From Terebella lapidaria (lineage: Eukaryota > Annelida > Polychaeta > Terebellida > Terebellidae), in assembly GCA_949152475.1 (NCBI GenBank), contig OX424563.1:36590120-36654119 (forward strand): DNA of 64,000 nt, in the 5' to 3' direction. Position 1 is the stretch's first letter. Each line of letters opens with the position of its first letter. Under the pieces are notes generated by a model. The model did no database searches, was not told where the DNA came from, and saw nothing but the letters and a program-made list of their open reading frames with translations. Position numbers and translations under genes: made by a program. Positions 49,101 to 59,789 of this stretch are shown in pieces.

Positions 49101-51162
49101 TTAGCCCAATGGGCTAGAAAGGTTACCGGAGAAATATACAGAGTTAAGCCGAGAAAGTTGAAGGTCAAATTCAAGGTGACCTCTGAAATCGCCATATCTC
49201 TAACCTTGAAAATGGGATCAAAGGTTAAATTCTAGATCACCAATCTATTCAGCATACATCATTTCCTATATGTTCACTATGGACCCCTAAGCTGTAAATT
49301 TGATAATAAGCGAGATATAAGCCATTTTGTAATCTGACTTTGAAAATAAAATGACTGACCTTGAAATTTAGGTCAAAGGTCAAACTCAATATCATTAAAA
49401 TATTCAGAATATCTCATTTCCTATATGTTCACAATTGATTCCTAAGCTGTAAAGTCGATGATAAGCAAGATATTAGCCATTTTGTCCTGTTGAGCTTGAA
49501 AATGAGGTCAAAAGTCAAATTCAAGGTCACTAGAATATTCAGCATATATCATTTCCTATATGTTCACAATTGATTCCTAAGCTGTAAAGTCGCTAAGAAG
49601 CAAGATTTTGGCCATTTTGTCCTGTGACCTTGAAAATGAGGTCAAAGGTCGAATTCAAGGTCACGAGAATATTCAGCATATATAATTTCCTATATGTTCA
49701 CAATTGATTCCTAAGCTGTAAAGTCGATAATAAGCGAGATATAAGCAATTTTGTCCTGTGACCTTGGAAATGAGGTCAAAGGTCAAATTCAAGGTCACGA
49801 GAATATTCAGCATATATCATTTCCTATATGTTCACAATTGATTCCTAAGCTGTAAAGTCGATAATAAGCGAGATATTAGCCATTTTGTCATGTGACCTTG
49901 AAAATCAGGTCAAAGGTCAAATTCAAGGTCATGAGAATTTTCAGCATATATCATTTCCTATATGTTCACAATTGATTCCTAAGCTGTAAAGCCGCTAATA
50001 AGCAAGATATTGGCCGTTTTGTCCTGTGACCTTGAAAATGAGGTCAAAGGTCAAATTCAAGGTCACGAGAATTTTCAGCATATATCATTTCCTATATGTT
50101 CACAATCGATTCCAAAGCTGTTAAGTCGCTAATAAGCAAGATATTGGCCATTTTGTCCTGTGACCTTGAAAATGAGGTCAAAGTTCAAATTCAAGGCCAC
50201 GAGAATATTCAGCATATATCATTTCCTATATGTTCACAATTGATTCCTGAGCTGTAAAGTCGATAATAAGCGAGATATTAGCAATTTTGTCCTGCGACCT
50301 TGGAAATGAGGTCAAAGGTCAAATTCAAGGTCACGAAAATATTCAGCATATATCATTTCCTATATGTCCACAATTCATTCCTAGTCTCTAATTTCAATAT
50401 TAAGTGAGATATTAGGCTTAATGTGTGCCATTATAAAGCATAGGAAAATTTAACATGGGAAAGTCACATTTGGGCCGAGTTTGGGCCCAAAATGGCCCAC
50501 TTCAAGCGATTCAAGCGCAACGAAATTTATACATGTCACAGGGGTACATATGAGGAGTGTTTTTCATCAATAAGAAAAAAAAGTTACTGAACAGATTTTG
50601 AGAAAACGACCGTCGAAGTCCAAAATTGGCCATTTTTCGACGAAAACGGCCGCTCTGACCTTGAAACCAAGGTCAGAGGTCAAATTCAAGGTCACGACAA
50701 TATTCAGCATATATCATTTCCTATATGTCCACAATTGATTCCTAGTCTCTAATCTCAATATTAAGTGAGATATTAGGCTTTAATGTGTCCCATTATAAAG
50801 CATAGGAGAATTTAACATGGGAAAGTCCCATTTGGGCTGAGTTTGGGCCCAAAATGGCCCACTTCGAGCGATTCAAGCGCAACGAAATTTATACATGTCA
50901 CAGGGGTACATATGAGGAGTGTTATGCATCAATAAAAAAAAAAAGTTACTGAACAGATTTTGAGAAAATGGCCGCCAAAGTCCAAAATTGACCGTTTTTC
51001 GACGAAAACGGCTGCCATTTTGAAAAAAATGCGAAAATCAAAAAACTAAAAAATACCTCCCTCTCGAAATATTTTTAGGCATTTTTGTGCAAAAAAAGAC
51101 GACGACGTCGGACGCATCGCCATGCCAATAGGTTGCGGACCATAGGTCCGGTAACCTAAAAA
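49101..51162 (+). mobile_element. Family-1 element P (sister of the element at 31951)
   Basis: Variant palindrome TTAGCCCAATGGGCTA, abutting the end of N. It shares with 31951-34322 the odd leader (GAAATATACAGAGTTAAGCC) and tail (GACGCATCGCC, then a shortened GGTT-CGGACC arm). It is about 0.3 kb shorter, by monomer number and a deletion in the tail. Confidence 0.8.
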
Positions 51163-51250
51163 GATAAAAATGTGGACGACGACGACGACGGACGGCGGAC
51201 GCAACGCCATGCCAATAGGTTATCGGACCATAGGTCCGGTAACCTAAAAA
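51163..51250 (+). mobile_element. Orphan family-1 3' tail
   Basis: It begins GATAAAAATGTGG and runs through a GAC repeat and the terminal hairpin to CCTAAAAA. It is the right-hand remnant of a B-type element interrupted at the GATAAAAATG site. Its left half is not adjacent. Confidence 0.65.
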
Positions 51251-51686
51251 AACTTCTCCGGAAAGGTGTGTTCCTTTTTTACCCTCTCCTCTACAACCCG
51301 TAGAGAAGGCAACTGTTTATTAATTCTTTCTGACCACCAATCAAGTTCATCCAAACCAAAATATACTGTTCTAATTTAACAAAGGAGAGGAACACCTCCC
51401 TTATTCTCTCACCACAAATAATTCAGCTGCCTTCCACCCCCTTCTGAATGCTAATAGCTAGTCACCCACATAATAGTGAATGGGTTTCTTTCAATGTCCA
51501 ATTTTGCTGCCTGATGAGACTTTATTTCTCGACGTCACAAACATTACCACTTAATTGGAGTGTGAATATTTAATGCTGTAAACAATATCTCATTAGAGTT
51601 TGCCCTATCACAAGAAAGTATTGTCTCTGTGTTCCTTTTGGAACAATCAATACCTCCTTTTATTTGTCAACAAAACAATTATGCTC
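51251..51686. other. Low-repeat intronic sequence left of the LINE
   Basis: No gene or local repeat family is recognised. It contains an inverted pair CCTCTCCTCT / AGGAGAGGAAC (about 51285 and 51382). It ends in the LINE's 16-bp target duplication. Confidence 0.35.
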
Positions 51687-51702
51687 AACTTAATCAACAA
51701 CT
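51687..51702. repeat. LINE target-site duplication, left copy
   Basis: AACTTAATCAACAACT, matched by 53506-53521 immediately after the poly(A). The first A may belong to either poly(A) or target. Confidence 0.85.
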
Positions 51703-53225
51703 TCATTTAATACCAATAAGACGACAGCAATATGGGTAGGCTGCTGGAAATATAGGAGGAAAAATATAGCAAATTTGAATTGGAAACTCTTTCCGGACAA
51801 CAAAATCAAATTGTTGGGGGTATATTTTAAATCGGAATGTGTGGCACACGAAATAGCTGAAAATATCGATATAAGGTTTGAGAAGTGCGAGTCCATAATT
51901 AAATCCCTAATGGGAAGGCATTTGTCCATTTTTGGGAAAATCACAATAGTGAAATCACTTCTAATGTCACAATTTCTATACCTTATGCAGGGAGTTACAC
52001 TTCCCGCCCCGATTTTGAAGAGGATAAATAATTTCTTCTTCAGTTATATATGGTGCAATAAAAGATATCACCGGGAGGTAGATATCGTAAAGCACAACAT
52101 GGAATGCTTGAAACGTAATATCATGATAAAGCCACTATCAGAAGGGGGGTTAAATATGATAGATCTATTTGATATGCAGCGAGCATTAAATATAAAATGG
52201 ATTCTTTATTACAGAAACCTGGAAATGGAGCATGGCGCATCTTGCCACAATCATTTCTCAACCGCTTTGGGAAAAATCTCTTTGTATTTAAAATGAATGT
52301 TGATATCGATCGTTTTAGGGGTCTATCTGGGTGGATGCCTCACTTTTATATAACACTTGTACGTGATTGGTTTTCTATCCAAAATTTGAATAGCAAACAT
52401 AATATTGAAAATAGTACACAAAGCCTGTGGAATAACAAATTTATCACATTCAAAGGGAATGTTCTCTTCTTTAGAAGATGGATAGAAAATGACATTTTAT
52501 ATGTTAGCGACATGTTATGTAGAGGATGCGTACTATCTTACGATGTCATAGCGAACAAATTAGGTGACAATGGGGTAACCTTGATGGAATATAATGTAAT
52601 TGTTAATGCATTACGGTTTGTCGAAAAACACAAGGTGTACTCTGATAGGGACGACGTAATTTATTTCAACAATAGCCCGCTAAAAAAATTGTCTTCCAAA
52701 TCAATCCGAATGTTTCTAGTAAAGAATAAAACTTTGGATACAGTCACTACTAGCCATTGGAATCTGAGATATAATGAAAATGCTCTAACAGAGTTAACCT
52801 GGTGTCTACCATTCACAGTTACTAATGACACCAGTTTATGTACCCTGCAGTGGCGGATATTACATAATATTTATCCAACGCGACAGAGATTGTTCAAAAT
52901 GAAAGTAACACAAGATCAGTATTGTCAGTATTGTAATGAAATAGAAACTGTTGAACATTTTTTCGCCAATTGTCAATATATACAAGCACTATGGACAGAA
53001 GTTGAGAAGGACGTGGCTTTGTTAATGGGTAGGACTTGTGTCAATATTAATGAAAGGGACAGGTTATTGGGCTTTAGGGATGGAAACATGGATGCAGAAG
53101 TTTGGAAAAAGGTTAACTATATTACGCTAGTTGCAAAAAAAAGTATTGTGGCATGTAAATTGAAAACTTCGACTGAGTTAATTTCAAGGTATCAAAGAGA
53201 AAAGATGTTATATAAAATACAATAA
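51703..53225 (+). pseudogene. LINE ORF2 C-terminal remnant, one frameshift
   Basis: Two overlapping open frames, to 52296 and from about 52197 to 53225, together cover the C-terminal ~500 residues of a non-LTR polymerase. It is not a functional gene, because the endonuclease and the RT palm are missing. The stop at 53223-53225 is followed by a ~255-bp 3' UTR and poly(A). Confidence 0.8.
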
Positions 53226-53505
53226 TACATTAGTGATTGATGATTATGTGAAGATACGAATATAATTGGATTGTATATTGTGGTAGGGGATGTATGTATT
53301 TGTGGATATTATGGCGTGTGGGACATGGGACAAAGTTGTTTTGCATAACTATCCGTATCACGCATGTATGTGTATTACTTGGGTATATTGGACCTGGTGA
53401 AGGGAATTTTGAATGATTGTGTGTATGATATGTTGTGAATTGATTGTGTGTGTGATAAAAAAAAAAATTGAATAAATGCAAAAAAAAAAAAAAAAAAAAA
53501 AAAAA
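51703..53505 (+). mobile_element. 5'-truncated LINE (L1/Tx1-like) with poly(A) tail
   Basis: The reading frame is open from the first base of the insertion: TTAIWVGCWKYR, then KLLGVYF, GRHLSIFGKITIVKSL and GGLNMIDLFDMQRALNIKW. This is the thumb/C-terminal part of a LINE reverse transcriptase. The catalytic palm motifs were lost by 5' truncation. The frame shifts by one at about 52215-52220; the second frame continues to 53225. It ends with a zinc-binding motif CQYCNEIETVEHFFANC typical of LINE C-termini. An AATAAA (53471) precedes about 26 As. The clean 16-bp target duplication and single frameshift suggest a fairly young insertion. The clade is uncertain. Confidence 0.85.
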
Positions 53506-53521
53506 AACTTAATCAACAACT
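53506..53521. repeat. LINE target-site duplication, right copy
   Basis: AACTTAATCAACAACT, identical to 51687-51702. Confidence 0.85.
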
Positions 53522-53587
53522 ACACTGAATTAAAAAATAATCAGTGACTAGCTGGCTTGCATGCCCACTGGTCTCGAACGTAGTAGT

Positions 53588-53687
53588 TAAAGCCTGAGGA
53601 GCGCTCCATTACCTATTGGTATTGGAGACCGAGGGCGAAGCCCGAGGTTTCCAATACCAATAGGTAATGGAGCGTGACGAAGGCTTT
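53588..53687. repeat. Long hairpin palindrome
   Basis: Near-perfect inverted arms of ~25 bp (GCTCCATTACCTATTGGTAT... and its complement, 53602-53626 / 53649-53674) around a loop rich in GGGCGAAGCCC. They are extended outward by AAAGCCT / AGGCTTT. A related smaller palindrome is at 54512-54539. Confidence 0.7.
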
Positions 53688-54511
53688 GACTAATGTAAAG
53701 TCCACCACCCAAAAAAATAACCCCCACACACAATCACTATAGCTCAAGATGTACGACTTGTGAAGACTTGAGCACAAATGTTTTATACAAGAGAGATGTA
53801 CGGGAAATGGCTGCATTTATTGCACAAACAAAAATTGAAGGGACGACATTGTATTGTTCAAGTGAAATTCAAACTATATTCAAAGTTCACGATACTATAT
53901 ACTCATCCTCTGCTGTGAAAGCTGAATGCAACCAGGCGTGGATATGATTCTAACTTGCAGGCATAACTTGGGTGAATCACACACGATTTCATGGATATTT
54001 CACAAATTGGATAGCTCACATGCCACGGATACAATTATAACTTGCAGGGACATTTCTTGTTTCTTTTGGATAAGCACACACAATGCGATGAATATTGCGA
54101 AACTGGATATTGGTTCACATGTAACTAATAATGGATATAATATGGAATTATTAGACCAGTGTCCCAAGTAACTTGTGCTGCTCGTCATTCCGGTATATAA
54201 AATAAGGATTTAAAAGGTGCGAGACAGATTAAATGTTATGTGTACAGTGCTCGAGTAGTACATGTATTTATGGAGCAGTACAAGGTACCTGAAAGAGTAC
54301 GCTTTATGGGAGAAGAGTTCAAGCATGAGTGGCTACATGTCAATTGCAATTTGTCAATTGGCAATACTCATGATACTGCACATACATGGATGTACACATG
54401 ATTTAATCCTGCTTTTTTGCAATCAATGAAGCGAGCAAAACTTCTCTCAATATTTCACAGATCAGCACAACTCCAATACTACAAACACATCACTTCAATA
54501 TTCGCATCTAG

Positions 54512-54539
54512 CTCTCCATTACCTATTGGTAATGGAGAG
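54512..54539. repeat. Short perfect palindrome related to 53588-53687
   Basis: CTCTCCATTACC, TATT, GGTAATGGAGAG: a 12-bp stem with a 4-base loop. It shares CTCCATTACCTATTGGTA with the larger hairpin. Both are followed by a copy of TGTAAAGTCCAC, in opposite orientations, suggesting two solo termini of one unknown element. Confidence 0.55.
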
Positions 54540-54841
54540 AAAGACAATAGAGTGACGTCACATGTGGACTTTACATACAGTTCAACAGAACTTAATTATC
54601 ACCCTCGAGGCGTGTTCACTGTGTAAACGAGGTGGGGTTCCGAAGTGGACTCTTTAGGTCCACTATCTACTGTCTTGGCGAAAGTAGAAGAAAGCTCCTT
54701 TTCTCGTGGGTATGGCATGTACATATTTGGTGTAGTGATTGGTCAGGACGATGTTATACTCATAACCTCCTTTGGATGACTCGAAACTAAGTCATCTATG
54801 CATAACAACTCCATAGTTTGTGATCTCTGGATTGGAACCAG

Positions 54842-55590
54842 TCAAAATCGGGTGCGAAACCTTATTTTCCCTGAACAGTATAGCGATTCTACTGAGACAG
54901 GCTTTTTGGTATTGCTAGTTGTAAGGTTTACATATTGCCAATTATCAATTATTTCTTGAATGCATGCGACCACTTTTTTTTGGTTTGCAAGCCACTCGCT
55001 TGATTCAGTCTGGCTCAGAAGTGAGTGGACATTAGCATGAGTGCTCCATCCGACTCGGGCTGGGGTGGTACCAGTCATGGAAAAAACTCCGTCTTTTATC
55101 AACCACCCCTTTTTCCTGTAGCATAATTATGAGCAGATTCTTGCTCCTCTCAAGCTTCAACCTCCTTGTAGTGGAGGCTGCCTCCGTTTGCCCCTGCTAA
55201 GGGCGACATGCATGTGCACTTGTATTGAAGTGTGTGAATTGTCGGCATAACCATCGTCCTAATCTGGGATACCCGACAATATTCTGTCGCACAGGTGTTT
55301 GGCATGCTCCTTCAAATTTAGGTGTTTCCTGATGTAAAACTTTGGTGTATTCTTCCGCGGGCGTCACTTGCCGCTGTAGAAACAGAGTCGATGTCGAATA
55401 ACAACATTTCTGCATTGCGCATCATGTACCGGTAGGTCAATCTTCTGGGTTGAGGAAAAAAAATTTTTCTGGGGGTAAATTTACCATCAAATACCCTCAA
55501 GTGGAGTATGATATTTTCTATGAAGCATTTGTTTTTAAGGAGGGAGCAGCAAAACCACATGTATCCAAGAATACGACGGACCTCATTCAC
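54842..55590 (-). other. Unrecognised minus-strand open segments
   Basis: Three short open stretches (55590-55318, 55415-55197, 55102-54842) have a protein-like composition (for example EVRRILGYMWFCCSLLKN and LFDIDSVSTAA). I do not recognise a family. They could be a decayed gene or mobile-element coding remnant, or chance. No splice structure is evident. Confidence 0.25.
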
Positions 55591-55599
55591 ATTTAGTAA

Positions 55600-56164
55600 G
55601 GGGTTTCCACTTTCTTACTGAGTCTTGAAGCTCCTAGTGATGCCATCAGTGTGTCATCTTGGAATATGATCGTTGAGCAATCTGCTGAGACTGCATTACC
55701 AGGCAAATGTTTGATCAGAAGACACAGTGTCCGAGCCAATAAATGTTCAATCTAGTAGTAGTGGGATGGCCAGTGGGATGGCATGAGATACCAGGGAACA
55801 CCAGAAGCACACAACACCAGAGGCAGTTGAATAACTCGCGAAATGTGGTTCCAGCAATGCCAGGAGAACTATTCGGCGTGGCTTGCACAGAAAACAAGTG
55901 TGAGGCGACTGAAACATGCCTGAACATGATATGATGATGGTTATGGTGTGTCATCATGCACATATGCTTATATCAACATCTCTTGTTGGCTTGGATCTGA
56001 CGTAACGGTGGTCGTCAATATGGGAGGAGACCAGAGAACCAGATGATCCCCCACTGATCCAGTTCGACAGTCATTTCATTGGTGAGGCACAGCCCACTTA
56101 CAAACCTAGCTAACTGGGCAACTTCTGTTCAACAGTCTAATGAATATGTGTGTGTATCACTAAA
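55600..56164. other. Low-repeat intronic sequence
   Basis: No repeat family or recognisable protein. The two ORFs at 55715-55963 (minus) and 55743-55934 (plus) overlap each other and look like chance. By exon order this is UNG intron 1. Confidence 0.3.
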
Positions 56165-56690
56165 GCAATGGTTTTAAATGATTGTTTGTGTCCGAAAACA
56201 TATAAAAGGACCCCAACTTAATGTTTTTATGTCAATTAGGGCCAAAGATATGCCATTGGTGATTATTCAAGTTTTGGTTATAATTGGCGGCCATCTTTCA
56301 CATGACCAGTGGGCGATAAAAAAATTGAAAAAATTGGTTTTGATTCCTTGTGCCTGGAAGCATATAAAACTACCCAATTCCATGTTTCTATTCCAATTAG
56401 GGCCAGGGATATTGTGATTTTTCGATTTTTTGTGATAATTGGCAGCCGTCTTAGATTTTCACACAATCAATGGGCGAAAGAATAAAAACAATGGTTTAAA
56501 AAATTGTTTCAATTCCTTGTGCCTGGAAATATATAAAACGACCTCCAATTCATTCCTTCTATGCCAATTAGGGCCAAAGATATGGTGATTTTTCGATTTT
56601 TGGTGATAATTGGCAGCCATCTTGGATTTTCACACAACCAATGGGCGAAAAAAATGGAAACAGTTTTTTCTCATCTCATTGGGGTCCACT
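56165..56690 (+). repeat. ~169-bp tandem repeat, three copies
   Basis: CCTTGTGCCTGGAA recurs at 56346 and 56515, with a diverged first copy at about 56184. Each unit has CAATTAGGGCCAAAGATAT, GATTTTTCGATTTTT and GGCAGCCATCTTGGATTT. It differs from the family-1 cores but has the same GGC-CCATCTT flavour. The ORF at 56178-56417 is a repeat shadow. Confidence 0.75.
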
Positions 56691-56754
56691 TTGATGAAAA
56701 ATCACCACAAATCAAAATCAATATGAAAGTGGCACGGAATTACACAACAATATA

Positions 56755-58032
56755 TACTATATTAGCCAATTTGTCCTGTGACTTTGAAAATGAGGTCAAA
56801 GGTCAAATTTCAAGTCATCAGAACATTCGGTGTATATCATTTCCTAAATGTCCACAACTGATTCCTGAGCTGTAAAGTCAATAATAAGCGAGATATTAGC
56901 CATTTTTTGCTATTGACCTTGAAAGTGAGGTCATAGTTCAAATTCAAGGTCACGAGAATATTCAGCATATATCATATCCTATGTCCACAATTGATCCATA
57001 AGCTGTAAAATCGATAATAAGTGAGATATTAGCGATTTTGTCCTGTGACCCTGAAAATGGGGTCAAAGGTCAAATTCAATGTCATGGCAATAATCTGCAT
57101 ATATCATTTCCTATATGTTCATGATTGATTCCTAAGCTGTAAAGTTGATAAGAAGAGAGATATTAGCCACTTTTCCTGTGACCTTGAAAATGAGGTCAAA
57201 GGTCAAATTCAAGGTCACGAGAATATTCAGCATAGAGTAATCCAGCCTATTTTCGGACACCACCAGAAATCGGACACTTCATGATTTACCACCAATTTTC
57301 TATGTCAGTTATTATGTCGCAAACAAATTTTCTCAAGCACTGGAACGAGCCAAGTGTCTGTGGTCTTTGCTGGTTTGAAGAAATTTCTGCGAAGTGTTAG
57401 CAGAGGTATCTAGTTTGATAAGTTCCACAATGTTAGCTTCCCTGTTACTGTTAGTGTCCGAAAACTGTCTAGTGTTCTCTATATGATCTTCCTGTCCTCA
57501 GGGCTGCTTGATTTTCTTTCATAACTGATCTTTAGCCTTGCAACAACTACCGACTGACAGCTTCATGTATATAGCCTAAAATTATAATGATAAAGTTATT
57601 ATTCTTAAAGACACAGAAGGTGTCCGATTTCTGTCTGGTGTGTCCGATTACTGTCACTTGAACTCACAGTTCATAATTCACCAATATCGAAGTCAGGACA
57701 AAATGAGATTTCCATACGACTTTATAACTTTTACCACATTAACATGCATATGCCGTTGCATGTAAAATAAATCATCTGGTATTTTTCTCTACAGTCATTT
57801 TTGAGATTTCACCTTAAGTGTCCGAAAACTGTATGGTTTACTCTATATCATTTCCTATATGTGCACAATTGATTCCTAGTCTCTAATCGCAATATTCAGT
57901 GAGATATTAACAATAATGTGTCCCATTATAAAGCATAGGAGAATTTAACATGGGAAAGTCCTATTGTCCGGACGACAGACGCAACGCCACGGCAATAGCC
58001 TAGGTTATTGGAATGTTCGGTAACCTAAAAAC
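56755..58032 (+). mobile_element. Degraded family-1 element with altered tail
   Basis: 134-bp monomers from about 56755, split by a 609-bp insertion (57235-57843). The 3' module is cut short at GGGAAAGTCC. A tail GGACGACAGACGCAACGCC then GTAACCTAAAAA ends at 58032. The usual hairpin is diverged (GCCTAGGTTATTGGAATGTTCGG). The 5' terminal palindrome is missing. Confidence 0.6.
57235..57843. mobile_element. 609-bp TA-flanked DNA transposon, non-autonomous
   Basis: The ends GAGTAATCCAGCC and (reverse complement) GAGTAAACCATAC continue to TTTTCGGACAC, giving ~26-bp imperfect terminal repeats. TA lies on both sides (57233-57234, 57844-57845). Removing the element plus one TA restores the monomer consensus TTCAGCATATATCATTTCC. 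GTCCGA-type words recur inside. Tc1/mariner-like by target. Confidence 0.75.
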
Positions 58033-58072
58033 GTTGTAAACGAGTCAGAGTATAGAGGATCTATCGTCAGGG

Positions 58073-58410
58073 TAGTTCCTGACAGTCACTCCGTACGGTC
58101 CGATGCGGTGATGTCCCTCCCTCCGTTCCTGATCCATCAATGATAGCGGCCCGAAGCAAGTGCGAACAAGTTTTGCTCGCACTCTATAATCGCGTCAATA
58201 TGGCCTATTTCGTAACATTTTCAACACGGATTTATTAAGAAATACATCTTCTATCCAAAATATATGCGTGTGGTGTCTGGTTGACGAGAAAACCCAAGAA
58301 AACCCCACCTAATCGACAGCCCCCAACTTTTTTCTTCCCAAACCTACAATATTCTATGGAAAAACTCTGAAGACATGCGGAATGTCACTTGCTCCATTTG
58401 AACCGTTCGA
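58073..58410 (+). repeat. Mutator-like element, left terminal inverted repeat
   Basis: Matches the reverse complement of 61160-61495 with small indels. The outermost ~130 bp (to ACTCTATAATC) are nearly identical; the inner part is more diverged. Confidence 0.7.
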
Positions 58411-59159
58411 TTGTAGTGGACGTTGTGATTTCACAATGTTCAGAGCTAAATGATTTTAGCAATGCCATAATTCTTACCTTTCATTGATAATAATGTATTG
58501 TCTGTGCAAATATCCTAATACGCCATCTTGAATTAGGCTATTAATAGTCTAGGCCAAAGTGATATCGAAAAATAGAATAAAAAACCCAATAGTTTAATTT
58601 AATTTGATTGCCCAACAGCATAACTTGTCTATCAAGTTTTTTTTTTCGCGTGTTGCATCCTTATAAATATATAGGATTTATATAGGATTCCTATTTATAT
58701 AGGATTTATTTATATTCACATACCTCCTGATTTGATATAAACTTATATGTTGTCTAGCTGTCCTATATGTGTCAGGTGTGGTGTGGTAAAATTTATTCCA
58801 CTATTAGGCCTACTTCCAAAGAAATAATACAGCATAAAAATACATGTCATATAGGCCCAACAATTCGTATTTATAAGTGGATGTCAAGACATGGCGAAGT
58901 CTGTATATTGTATACTTGTATTGTCATTTTATCGGTAATAGAAGTGGCAGACACATAAGCAAAACATTTCACTTTGGGTAATAGGCTATTTTTCTAGAAA
59001 ATAAATGAAGTGTTCTAGCTGTAGAACCACCCTCCCCCATTTAGTGCATGTGGACTCTACATCACGATTTCTTATTAAATACAAGTCGTGTGAAGTGAAC
59101 ACAGTGCATGACTGGTCAGGGAAAAAATATTAGCTGATACACAGATAAACAACTAGTAC

Positions 59160-59770
59160 AGCCGGAGACACTCAGTCACTGAAAGCTCATTGTTAACAGA
59201 ATTATTAGAATTTCTATGTCAGATACAAGCGCAATATTGCAATCTGACCATTTGTGGTGATTTCAACATTCATTATGAAGACACTGGCAATCCCAACAGA
59301 AATCCACTGGAAAACTTTTTCCAGAGCCTCGGGTTGACTCAACACATGTTGAGACACATCACTGGCTCCCTATGCTGCTGACACTCGCTTACAAGTGCTG
59401 GTTATCCGAGAACCCAAGTGTTCTATGAGATGATCATGTGACCTCAAACTGTCTGTTCCTCGGACTGCATGCTCCACATTTGCTTCACGAAGTTTCTCTG
59501 TCTCCGGGCCAATGTTTTGGAATAAACTCGTCACTTCGTCAGTACCACCAGACGAGCCAACAGTACAGCAACTTTCTGAAAACAGCTTTTATAAACATTT
59601 TGGTGCTTTTTAATTTCATGGTTTTACAACAATTTTATACATTTTTGTACTTTAGTACCATTATCTGTTGTCATATTGTAATAGTATACAGCCCATTATA
59701 CACTTTCCTCATATGTGTTAAGTGCCCTAGAATGTATCAAATAGATGCGCTATATAAATTAATATATTCA
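59160..59770 (+). mobile_element. Internally deleted L2/CR1-type LINE fragment
   Basis: The 59190-59350 frame encodes NLTICGDFNIHYEDTGNP and then GLTQHM, the APE-type endonuclease signature (GDFN-H). At about 59355 it jumps to HHWLPMLLTLAYKCW. Then, in another frame, come STFASRSFSVSGPMFWNKL and SENSFYKHF, the C-terminal end typical of L2/CR1. The whole RT between is deleted. The 3' end carries GCGCTATATAAATT (59748-59761), the classic tail of L2-like LINEs. It lies inside the Mutator-like element. Confidence 0.7.
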
Positions 59771-59789
59771 ACTCATTGCTTATTTGATG

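Noticed and set aside
2683-50940. Recurring ~76-residue ORF beginning MGKSHLGRVW
   Set aside because: It occurs in every 3' module with many disruptions and the same start context. The module is palindrome-rich and shows no codon-level constraint that I can see; treated as chance, though its recurrence is noted.
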